Source: Phragmites australis
Lineage: Eukaryota; Streptophyta; Magnoliopsida; Poales; Poaceae
Length of the DNA stretch: 64,000 bases
Assembly: GCF_958298935.1 (NCBI RefSeq)
Contig: NC_084932.1
Location: forward strand, 16,905,501-16,969,500
Reading direction: 5' to 3'
Shown: positions 53,422-64,000 of the stretch, in pieces
How the letters are laid out: every line of letters begins with the position of its first letter
Position numbering within the stretch: position 1 is the stretch's first letter
Notes under the pieces: model-generated
Databases searched by the model: none
The model's input: only the letters and a program-made list of their open reading frames with translations
Told to the model about the DNA's origin: nothing
Program-made: the position numbers and the translations under genes

Positions 53422-56400
53422 TGTCACACCCGGTTTTAACGGACAAAACCAAGTGTGGCTTATGTGCGCCCAAGAAGTTTAACACATATAAATACATCAT
53501 AGGTGAAGTAACAAAAGCAATACTTTAACTTACAATCGTTTAACTCCGACACAAAGACTTCACCTAAACAACTCTACTAACCAAACTATAGTTACTAAAC
53601 AACGGTAGCAGAACAAAAGCATCGGCGACCATAGCAACTCCACAGGCACTGACTGGGATCGCACTCCTAGTACACCAGGTCGCCATCTTGAAAGTCTTCA
53701 AGTCTTCCACTGAGCAACATATGTATTGTGGGAGATAGCAAGGGTGAGCACATGGAGTACTCAGCAAGTGTGGGAAAGATAATGATATGTAGGCTTACAA
53801 CAAGAGTAGGCTGACACAAGGTATATTTGCATAAATGCAAGTAAAGAAAATAGTAATGTAATTGAAAAGTTTTAAGTAGTTATTAAGTGAATATGCCCAT
53901 ATGACCCAAACCATTATTGTCCGAGAACAACCACCTCGAGAACCATTACCAACTAACCATCACCAAACCAAACCCATAACCAACTAATCATGTGAGGATC
54001 CAAGTCTCTCATGACCGCGGGCATGACTATTATAATAGTTTTGCACTCTGTAGAGGTTGTCCAACTTTTAGCCACGAGTCGTGATATCCGTGTTGCTTTG
54101 CAAGACACTTAACTCACGCTAGTGGTGTGCCGCTAGGAGATCACTATGAAGCATGGTCCATCAATTAGGTCCTGGTACTCCAACGAATGCCAGCCAGGTG
54201 TCTAATTGATATGCTAAGTCTTACTCATATTGGTCTCATATTTGGTATGGTATTTCTTGGGTTGTCTCTCCACGAACTGGTCCTTATATGTGATATTTGG
54301 GCAAAGACTATCCAACAAGGAAAAATAAGCAACCAAACCCAACATCTATGCTTGGAACGTATCCATAAGCCCACCATATGAACCACCATTATCAAACCAT
54401 ATCCTTGCCTAAGTCCTAGGGTTCCATGTTACTAAAACAAGCTCATCATCCCCATTGCATATGTTCACTAAACATGTATATGACACTTCCCCAACATCCC
54501 AAAAGCATGTTTAAGCAATTCTATCCAAAGAATGTAAATGAAGAACCAGATAAACCCTAACATAGGTGACTAGCTGTGAAATTAATAGACACTGCATGCA
54601 ATTTTTAAAACAAAACATTTAAATAGGTTCTAGATGATCAAGGATACTTGCCTTTTACCACATGCTGCTCAGTGTTGTCGAAATTTTGGTCTTGAAATCT
54701 TTCGAATAGATCCGAAGCGTTGTTGACTAATCATGAACTCTATTGACAAAAAAGGCAACATCGAATAAACACCAAACGAACTCCAGATTGCAAAAAGAAT
54801 AGGAATAGAATGATAAACTGAGATCTTTGATTGGCCTGGACAAGAAAAACTGAATTGATTGGACTTCTTTCGAAGAAAGATTAAGAATAGGAACTAGGGT
54901 TAAAGTTTCACATTAAATGATACAAAAGATTGATTGAAGCAATAACCTGTGTGACCTACAAATATCATAAACTCATGTTTGTGATACAATGACATGTAGT
55001 TCATCACCTATATGTCATTGTGACAGCCATAAATTTACTAATCAAAATAATTTCTTCATGTTGCAGAGACTTAAATGTTAATAAGGAAAAACTACTATAT
55101 AGATATTGGAATTGCCATTAGAAATTTGCATGAGATAGATCATGATTTTAGAAAAATTTGAGCTCAAGAATCACTCAAATCGGAGCTAAAATGAAGAAGT
55201 TATGAAGGTTCAAAGATCTAGGGCCTTATTTGCAAAAGAGCTATTTTATGGAATTCTTGTATTTGTTTTTATATTGGAAAAGATGAATTACTGATTGGAC
55301 AATTGACTGTTCTGGATTGTGCTAGCGTGGCTTGACATGTGGTGCTGACTCGAATGACACGTCAGAAAACTTGCTGATGTGGCCGGCTGAGATGGCAAGC
55401 ATGGATGACTGGATTATGGTGGACATGTGGCAAATTTCTATTGGTGGCTAAAGGGTTTTGAGGATGATTTATTCTTGGCCTTGGATCTTGGATTAGATGG
55501 TTGGGCTTGCTCCCGACGGGTTTTGGGCGGCGAAGGAAGTCTGGACAGCTAAGAGACTCGGGGTGCGATGGAGGACTTGCCGGAGAACGGTCAGAACAGC
55601 GCTCTGGTAGATGATTTGCACTGGCGAGCGACGGAGCAGAGAGAGACATGGTCATTGAGCTCACCTAGGGTGTCAGTCAGCTCCAGGAGGAGGAGGCGCA
55701 ATGGTTGGTCGATGGTGAGAAGATGCGCCGACAGTCGGGACACGTCGAGATGGGTCTCTGGGGGTCGATGAGCTATGGCGAGTACACGAGCATGCTTAGG
55801 AGGAAAAGGCGGAGCTTCTTGGCGGCTCAGTGAGGGCACCACAATGAAAGTGGTGGATTGGCAAGCACAACTGAGGAGCAGCAATGGCGGCTCGGTGGCT
55901 TAGGTTTTGGCATCTCAGTGAGATAGGGCACATGTGCGATGAATTGCAATGAAAAGAGATGAGGGCATGTCAGTGCTATTTATATGCGGTTGTTCTAGGA
56001 GTCCAGGGCATGCATGCCAAGAAGGAGGGTGGCGGCACATTGAGTCCAAGTTGGACTCAGCCGGAGTCTTCATCGAGGACGACGAGGGCGTAGGCCCACA
56101 TGGCAGCAATGTGGAATGAAGGAGGAAGGCGCTCGAGTGCCATCTGGCGGAGACGCAGAAGGGCATGCGGCATGGGCGGTTGGTGCGCGTGGTCCAGACA
56201 GAGAGGAGGCAGGGTGTGGGCGAGCTGGGCCAGGGTGACTGGGCCTACGCAGGAAAGGGGTGGAGGGGAGTGAGAGAGAGGGCTGACTAGTGAGCTGGGC
56301 TTAGGAAGGATATCGGACTGGGCCAAGAAAGAAAAGAGGGGATGGCCTGGGCTTAGAGAAATGGTTAGGATTTTGTTTTAGGAATTTCAGAAAAAGGAAG

Positions 56401-56776
56401 AAGCAAATAAAATTCAAATAAAATATCAAATAAAGCCTAAAATTCTAGAAAATTCTAACAGACATTTTGAATCATTTAGAAAATAAAATATTTTGAACTT
56501 ATGAAAACATTTTTCAGATTTTGGAAATAAATGTTAACTCAAAAGAATTCAAATAAACTCCAAAGAAGCTCAAATAAAATCCAGAGAAAATCAACAACTC
56601 AAAATAAAACCTAAATGCCTATTTATTATCATGAATGCATTCACAAAAATAATAACCTTATTCAAAGTTGAATTGAATTTAGAAAATAGGATTTTTCCTA
56701 TTCTATTTATTTAATCTATAATCTAAACTTGGAAAAAAATTAGAAATTTGAGAAGTCTAAAAATCAGGGTGTGACA
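53422..56776 (-). mobile_element. Solo long LTR (gypsy-type) inside the SIRE-like element
   Basis: 3355 bp with a perfect 10-bp inverted end TGTCACACCC. It is flanked by CCCAA (53417-53421) and CTCAA (56777-56781), a 5-bp duplication with one transition. Internal parts resemble the LTR at 13397-18355 (for example TGACCGCGG and CTCTGTAGAGGTTGT near 54015-54062 against 14335-14385). A GC-rich zone is at 55500-56340. No internal genes remain, so it arose by LTR-LTR recombination. Confidence 0.85.
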
Positions 56777-56781
56777 CTCAA

Positions 56782-57149
56782 GATTAAAGAGAAGACACAT
56801 GGCACAGGTTATAGATTTTAATAAAACATTTGGCGGAGTTTACCTTGATTTCTTGGATCCTAGGAAAAGGATATAATCAATGAGATTTCCAATACAAATA
56901 TGTCATTCAAAACATTTTCCTCAAGACATCCAACAAAGATAGAACATATAGATAGAGAATAATATGGAGATAACCAAATAAACATAATTCATCATATTAC
57001 AATACTTAAACATAGTCCATCACATAGTTCTCATGCAACCAAAAAAGAAATAAAGATGCAACATAGTTCATCACATTACATGCAGGATAGAGTCTTATGC
57101 ATAGAAAAGATGAAAAGATAGATTATGATAGGTTATCTCTTTCTCTCTC
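56782..57149. other. 3' untranslated part of the SIRE-like element
   Basis: AT-rich DNA between the solo LTR and the extra ORF. No gene is seen. Confidence 0.4.
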
Positions 57150-58790
57150 CCTCTTTCTCACTTCTTCCAACTTCTCCCACTTACATCAAGTACCAAAGAG
57201 ATCTAATCATCCTAAGGATATGGTGGAGGAGGCCTCAGATAGATATTGTAGAAGTGGTCAGAGAAGGTATTGAACTATTGCTGAAGACATTGCTGTCCAA
57301 GAGACAAAGTATCAAACATTTTATTCAAATCTTTGTTTTGAGCATACAAAACTGCAATGTCTTGACGAGCGAGAGCTATGGCTTGCTGAGTAGGCTGATA
57401 GTAGGTTTGCTCAAAGTTTGCCTAAAAAGCATCCAATCTTTACTAAAAACCCTGCTGAATAAATAACACATATAGATCAAAGAAACCAGCTAGAGGTGTC
57501 CACATAGGAGGAACAGGCTCTGGAGCTAGCTGAGCCTAAGGAGGAACATAATGATGAGGTTCCTCATCCTGACCTCCCTGAGCTGTAGAAAAACCCTAAC
57601 CCCCTTGAACTCTATGAATAATGTGGGGATTCACTTTGAAAGGCTTGTATCCCTATGTTTTATATCACAATATGTTTGGTAGAAATTTGACTTCAAAAGA
57701 ATGAGGGACATGATATATGGAGCAAAGTAGAGATTTGGAGTTATGCTCACTGTGATATCATCAATAGCCCTCAATATATACTTAATCACATCAATTTTCC
57801 TCCTATTCATGACATGATTGATGATATTCCAATAATGATCACAAATAACATCACTGTTTCCACTTTCTGGAGCAAAAGTGGCTCTCACTATTTTATTTAT
57901 AGTCGCAGGTAGCACTTTTAACCTAGTGACTATCCCAAGGGTGACTTTGAGACAACAAACATCCTGTGACAAGCAATGTTCATCATTTATATAAATAGAG
58001 CCATAAACCACATCATAAGGGATTCTCACAGCACTTGCAAAATCCCTAAAGGAAGCTTTAAATTTTCTGGACCCTGTCATCCACTCAATTTTCTGAGACT
58101 CATTAGAAATATCAATTGTTGCATAGAAATTACCTAATGATAGTTGCATTCTAATCACATTTGAAGCTCACAAACTCATGAAGACCTAGCTCTTGAAAGA
58201 TATCAACTAAACCATCCATGCTAGGCTGACTTCTCACACACGCCCAATCAATCCACTTTTGTTCATAGATTTTCTTATTTAGAAGATGACCATAGAAAAG
58301 CATCTTATTAAACCATAGTGTAAAAATATGGTTGAGTAGTATCATTATCTGGAGCATACCGATAAGTGTTTCTAGCTCTAATATATTCAGTTGAAGTCCA
58401 AGATTTTCTATACCTAACATAAGATTGATGATTAATTTCAAGATCCTCATCACTGGTATATTTCATGTCATGATCAACATTACCAACAAAAGATGAGGTT
58501 TCCTCACCAATATCCTGAGAAGGCATCCAATCGGAGTCCAGATGATCATCCTCAAAATCTGATTCCGCAAATCGTTTCTTGGCCTTACCTCAATCGGCCA
58601 CAATCTTTTTCAACCTCTTCCCAAGGCCACTTCCACTTCCACTGATCATAAGAGATATCACAAGGAAGTAGATCAAGGAAAAGAAACGATGCATGATGAA
58701 ATAGTGAGAGAAACAAATTCTGCCACTGCTGGCGATCAGACCGACACAGGCCGCGGTCTGACCGTGAGCACGCAGACAGATCCAAACGGT
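57150..58790 (-). pseudogene. Extra ORF of the SIRE-like element in env position, broken
   Basis: Read from about 58700: SGSGSGLGKRLKKIVAD, a stop, then GKAKKRFAESDFEDDHLDSD and MPSQDIGEETSSFVGN. After a frame change comes YEQKWIDWACVRSQPSMDGL and FQELGLHEFVSFK, then from 58158 FYATIDISNESQKIEWMTGS, FAPESGNSDVICDHYWNIIN and LYFAPYIMSLILL. A Gln-rich coil follows at about 57450-57190 (QQAIALARQDIAVLYAQNKD). The block with FYAT...WMTG and YFAPYIMSLI resembles a retroelement-associated plant family of unknown function. SIRE elements carry an extra ORF between pol and the 3' LTR, sometimes called env-like. No signal peptide or membrane span is visible here, so env is only a positional label. Confidence 0.55.
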
Positions 58791-59561
58791 GGATTTTGAT
58801 GAAAATGAAGTTCTAACTGATCAAATTTTGAGAAAGACATAATATAGATGGCAATAACTTATTCCAACAAGTTTCATCTCAAATCCATGCCACATGTGAT
58901 AGATCATACCGTTCAAACCTTAAGCTTCAAAAGCTTTGAAATTAATGGTAAAAAGGGAAGGAATTGAGAAAATATTGAGAAAACATGTCGGAGGAGTCCA
59001 CGGTTGGATCGGGGATGGGCTCGGATCAACCGGGGATGAAGGATTTGAGTTTTTTTTGAGTTGGCACCGAGAGCACGTGTTCGTGAGAGAGAGAAAACGA
59101 AAATTCTGTTTGGTGAGATGGGGACCGGAGGAGAAGATAAAGAGAGAAAACAATTCGTCCATATCAGGCGTTTGCGGTCAAATCACGACTAGGGGCGATC
59201 AAATCGTTTGAGTCTAGAGGTTGGAAAACTCTCTATATAGATCTGGCGATCTGACCGGGCTTCTGGCGGTCAAACCGCTGGAACTAGAAAACTCAGAACT
59301 TCTTAGAATTGAGCTAGGAAGCGAGATACTGAGATAACCTATGGTCTTTAGAGATAATATATGAGATAGAACCATATGCAACATAATTCAACCATAAACT
59401 TAGATGAAAAAACTTTGAAATATTTGAATAATTTATCATGTTCAAGAAGTAAATAACCATAAGCAATATGAGCATGTAAATTATTGTATGATTACTAGAA
59501 TATGTAAATGCACAAACATTATATGCCCATTGTTTCAAGCGACATTTGAGAAGTCAATGAT
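58791..59561. other. Leader of the extra ORF, no separate gene
   Basis: AT-rich internal sequence of the SIRE-like element with GGTCAAACCG-type words at 59163-59283. Short open frames have no recognisable domain. Confidence 0.35.
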
Positions 59562-62514
59562 GTTGAGCTCATGCGAGGAACCGCCCAAATAATATTCTAA
59601 TTAATCATCAGGAGGATCATTATTCATAATCATAACCTTAATGATTAACCAGAATGCCATCCTGATAGTCCCGACACGTGTTTTATTCCCAAGATCAGAA
59701 CACATGCTTTTCCAACATGTACATCACAACATAGCTTAAGAAAGAGCGAGTAATTAAAGACCATATTACAGATTCTTAAGCATGTATGTATAGGAACAAT
59801 AGTAACTCATCAACAATATCCACCGACCATTTCCATCATACAATAACCTTATCCCACATTTGTAAACTCTACAACCAATGTAAATGAACAGAAGCATGCT
59901 CATGATCAAGACCATAGTATTTCAAAATGTTGTTACACCCTGCAGGGGTATAACTTTACCCACACGACTCGAGAACCATTTGGCTTGTGCTACTCATGAA
60001 AGTACACATAAAGGGGTACTCGTGTCAACCTTTCTCATACCTGGAACCACCACTTGCATGCCCTATAGCACCGAGGTTACCGCGAAACAAGTCCCAGCCA
60101 TGCTCCGGCTCCCCGACACCTTGCTTCTCCTTTTCTTTTTCTCTTACATGTCATAGAGCCGCAAGGCAAGTGTCAGCACGGCATATGATAATCAGCTTAT
60201 ATTACCATTAGATCAGCATGTGATGAGTACAGAAAGTGCTAGAGCCAACTATACCAACAGACAACCTTAAATGATGCAAAGAGGTCTATGGCATCCGGGC
60301 TCCTCTCCCGAACTACCCAGAGGACTCCTCCTAGGCAGAAGATACCCCTAACACCGCCCACATCTCAACCATTCATTTCAACCTCATCTTTGTATTTGTG
60401 AACAGTGATTAAGCTCTAGGCTCGCGAACAACGGCAGCACTATCGCTCAACTTCTACCAAGGACCTAAGCATTTCGAATAATCCTTCAAGCTAGATATTA
60501 ACTATATCATCAAGGCTACAAGGATAAGGATTCATCAATAAGTCAAGGTAGAGACAATGCATCAACATACGTTCTACCAATATCAGCTCGACACTGGACT
60601 CAACACATGCAACATACATAAAGCATAATTTATCAATTTAGATTCCATTCAATTTGATCAAAGGGTGCAGTATGCTTAGATGCTTGCCTTGCTGCTCCAG
60701 GGTTTGGCCGATACTTTGAACACAAACTCATAGAAATGCAGAAGGCTGGCGTTGTCCTCAATCACGCTCGTGTCACGCTGCGGACCATCATTCACTACTG
60801 AAAAACGCATGCAATGATGAGCATGAACGACATGCAATGACAGATACTCCATAGTGTATGGACACAGTGGAGATGCAATGCATCATGCATAAGTTTTAAA
60901 GGATTAAAGTTTTCCTTAGTTTGAATTATCGTTAACAATTAATCATTTCTTGGATTAATTAAGCTTAACACAAAACTTAACCCTAAATAGGAATTTAACC
61001 ATATCTAACATGTAGGTGATTATTTTTTCTACACAGGGTATATCAAAATAGTATTAACAAAATTGACCTCATCAATTTTTGAGTTATCAATAATTAATTA
61101 TGAATTAACAAAGCTTAAATCCATCTTCATTAACTAAAGAAATTCCAGTACATATTTCACAGCTCCTAATATTTTTAACATGTAGATTATGATCATACAA
61201 ACCTAAAAAAATTGGTTTTACAATTTTTAGAGCAACTTTCGATTTTCTATGCATTTTACAAGTTTCAGCCAATTTAATAGTTGAACCATAAACCAATTTT
61301 GCAGTTTCTGATTTAATCCGAATATTAAAAGGCCAAAACCCTTTTTCACCTAGGGAACTCTAGCCACAATGGCTGACAAAGGGGGCCGGCTCGTTTGACT
61401 CGGGTCAAGATTGCCGGGAGGCTGGCTGCATAGTACATCGGTGCCAACTAGCTCTGCCTGGCCTTGCCGGTGGCGACGGCGATGAAAACGGCCGGCTGAG
61501 GGCACCAACGGCATCAGTACACGCATGTGGACACAACGGCCTACCTCTCAATCGAGGAGCCTAACGGTGGCACGGCCGGCGACGAGCGCAGATAAAAGCG
61601 TTCTCACCAAAGATTCCATGGGGGAGGGGGAAGCTCATTGCAGTTTTGTATTGGATGGAGGAGCTACGGTGAGGTGGGAAAATACATCGGAGAAGAGGAA
61701 GGAGCGTGGGGAGCACGGTTTGGCGGAGGGGGCAAATTCGGCCAAGGAATCACGCAAGGAGAGCTAAACAAAGCTCCTCCGAGCTTCTCGGTGGCCAGGC
61801 GGGCTCTAGATGGTAGGGCTCTAGTGAATTTGAGCGGCGGCATGCGTGCACGTGCTTTGCCATGTGAGGGACAGAGCAGAGAGAGGTGTGAGGGAGAGAG
61901 AAAGAGAGGACGAGGGGGAGGGGATAAGGGGGGCCGACAATCTCTCTGGAAGGTGCCCATGCCATGGCCGGCCATAGGAGCCAACAAAAAGCAGCGATCG
62001 ACGTGAGCTGTGAGAGGGAGAGGATGACTGTGGCCCGTGATCAACAGTACCTTACAGAAGCAAAAGATCTTCCCCTCTGTTCTGATCCAAATGAAGGTCT
62101 TCCCAACCTCCAAAATTTGTGGGATAAAATTCGTTGGATTCTATAATTCATGCGCAATCCATTTTAACTTGTTTGACCCCAATAGCCTAAGCCAATTTTT
62201 AGTTAAAATTCTCCAAAGATGCAAGCTTTTCTAATTTGTGTTAATTTTTATGCCTTCAAAGTAATTCCCAAAAATTTGGGAAAATTCATTTATATTCACC
62301 ACATTGCATAGACTAATTTCTGAAATTGTTTCTAGCCCTATATTTCATTACGGGAGTCAACTTTGTGAGATGCTTCACAATGCACCAATTAATATTGATT
62401 TTAACAGTTTATGTTTAACTTGGATTTCATGCCAAAACTTCATCAAACAATAAACATGATGCTAATGATGTTCATGATGCTTAATGACATACTTAAGCAA
62501 TTTGAGCTATCACA
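59562..62514 (-). mobile_element. Probable long gypsy-type LTR inserted after the SIRE-like pol
   Basis: The right end on the minus strand reads TGTGATAGCTCAAATTGCTT, a typical LTR start. The left end is less certain (TGTTGAGCTC at about 59562). Internal parts resemble the two other long LTRs: TTACACCCTGCAGGGG near 59933, CAGAGGACTCCTCCTAGG near 60333, and a GC-rich zone at 61490-62000. No target duplication was found and no coding region is present, so it is either a solo LTR or a fragment. Confidence 0.55.
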
Positions 62515-63730
62515 ACTCATTTCTCAATTTGCAAAAATGACTCTCATCTAAAGGTTCCGTGAAGATGTTCACCAATTGGTTCTCGGTCCTCACACTATCT
62601 ACTAGGATATCGCCTTTGCTTACATGATCCCTAAGAAAATGATCGTGAATATCTATATGCTTGGTTCTTGAGAATTGGACCGAATTTGTGGCTATTTTCA
62701 CGACACTGTCATTGTCACACAAAAGAGGCACTATTTTGAATTTAACTTCATAATCTAAAAAAGTTTGCCTCATCCATAGCAATTGAGCACAACAACTACC
62801 CGCGGGAACATATTCTGCTTCAGCGGTAGATAGTGCTACAAAATTTTGTTTCTTGAAAGACCATAAAACTAGTGATCTACCTAGAAATTGGCAACTTTCA
62901 GAGGTTCTCTTTCTATCTACTTTACAACACGCATAATCGAAATCCAAATATCCAATTAGCTCAAACTTAGCACCTTTTGGATACCAAAATCCTATACTAG
63001 GAGAGTATTTCAAATATCTCAAAATACGCTTAACAGCCATCAAATAACATTCTTTAGGTGATGCTTGAAACCTTGCACACATACACACACTAAACATGAT
63101 ATTGGGCCTAGATGCGATAAGATAAAGCAAACTACCTATCATGGATCTATAAAGCTTTAAATCTACCGGTTTACCTCCCTCATCGAGATCAAGATGACCA
63201 TTTGTCACAATAGGAGTCTTCATAGGCTTCGCATCTTCCATACCAAATTTTTTCAATAGATCCTTCAAATATTTTGATTGGCTAAATAAAAGTCTCATCT
63301 TTGAGTTGCTTCATTTGATGTCCAAGAAAGAGACTCGATTCTCCAATCATAGACATTTTAAATTCCTTAGACATCATTTCTCCAAATTTCTCACAAAAAT
63401 CTTTGTTAGTAGATCCAAAAATGATATCATCAACATGAATTTAACATACAAAGAAATTATTTGCAATAGATTTAGTGAGCAAAGTAGTATCAACTTTCCC
63501 AACTTTAGAGCCTTTCGAAACAAGAAAATCTCTAAGTCTCTAATACCACACATGTGAGGCTTGTTTAAGACAATAGAGAGCTTTAGAGAGTTTATATACA
63601 TGATTTGGCATTTTAGGATCTTCAAAACCGGGAGGTTTCTCAACAAAGACAGGTTCAATAATTTTACCATTCAAAAAGGCACTTTTCACATCCATTTGAT
63701 ATAACTTGAATGGGATCAAATAAGCACAAA
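62510..63730 (-). pseudogene. RT and RNase H of a SIRE/Maximus-like copia element
   Basis: From 63700: LYQMDVKSAFLNG, EKPPGFEDPKMPNHVYKLSK, then HVDDIIFGSTN (catalytic DD present) at about 63420. After a break near 63300, the frame 63298-62510 reads LLFSQSKYLKDLLKKFGMED, MIGSLLYLIASRPNIMFSVC, CKVDRKRTSESCQFLGRSLV, VALSTAEAEYVPAGSCCAQL and KHIDIHDHFLRDHV, ending at CKLRNEL. The wording of these blocks is that of the SIRE lineage. Stops and at least one frameshift lie in the RT part. The 5' side is cut off by the LTR starting near 63730. Confidence 0.9.
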
Positions 63731-64000
63731 ATACCTAATCAGAGGGGGGGTGAATGATTGCTGAAACCAATTCAAAGATTAACTCACCCAAATCAAAACT
63801 CGATTTATACTCAGTATTCCACTCGAAACAGATTGCACAAGCTCTAGTAAAAACGATGTAGAGAAACTTCATTTTCATTGTATAGATGAGTTTACAAGAT
63901 GCCTCTTCAAAGCATCCAACAAGGATTTCTATGAAATCCAAAAATAGCTCTCTCTCAACTTTCTCTATCTCTCTGCTACATTGTGCTGTCCTATTATGCA
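63731..64000 (-). repeat. Partial LTR of another SIRE-like element at the window edge
   Basis: ACCTAATCAGAGGGGGGGTG followed by AATGATTG resembles the low-coordinate end of SIRE-type LTRs (compare CCTAAGAGGGGGTGAATTAG at 47656). It interrupts the RT reading frame just before LYQMDVK. It continues past the window. Confidence 0.55.

Noticed and set aside
59300..59600. Left end and target duplication of the third long LTR
   Set aside because: Several TG starts are possible and none is preceded by a match to ACTCA or CAACT, so no exact end is claimed.

Overview
The window is nuclear DNA of a grass (Poaceae). It is mostly a nested stack of plant transposable elements. Families seen are CACTA transposons whose second gene carries a Ulp1-like protease, a Tat-lineage Ty3/gypsy element with two RNase H domains and an antisense gene, gypsy elements with 3-5 kb LTRs, SIRE/Maximus-like and other Ty1/copia elements, and a small hAT-type MITE. 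I recognise one apparently intact cellular gene, the intronless ORF at 44252-46396 (minus strand). No rRNA, tRNA or CRISPR was found. Species cannot be named from the sequence alone.

Layout. 305 to about 30521: a decayed minus-strand CACTA element of about 11 kb once its insertion is removed. Its transposase gene runs from 29927 to 7568, and a second gene with a Ulp1-like protease lies at about 7080-797. The transposase gene is split by a Tat gypsy element (9376-28508, LTRs 9376-10697 and 27193-28508). That element is itself interrupted by a truncated long-LTR retrotransposon (about 12440-18355). 31376-33669: a small CACTA-like element containing a second non-autonomous CACTA element (31468-32653, 3-bp TSD TCT). 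33846-35456: a solo LTR (TSD TGGGA). 35656-36547: a copia gag remnant. 36556-42904: a complete but dead copia element (TSD GCACT).

42905-47175 is the gene-bearing island, with a hAT MITE (43637-43802) and the cellular gene. 47176-51654 holds SIRE-like LTR pieces and three kinds of tandem repeat (units near 50, 150-190 and 105 bp). 51655 to about 63730 is the 3' half of a minus-strand SIRE-like copia element, read right to left: RT/RNase H, an extra env-position ORF, PPT and 3' LTR. It is broken up by a solo LTR (53422-56776, TSD CCCAA/CTCAA), another long-LTR block (about 59562-62514) and a further LTR entering at about 63730.

Almost all element genes carry stops, frameshifts or lost catalytic residues, so the locus looks old and silent. 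Insertion order can be read from nesting: CACTA first, then the Tat gypsy element, then the long-LTR element. On the right, the SIRE element came first, then the long LTRs. Domain calls come from reading translated sequence by eye and were not confirmed by database search.
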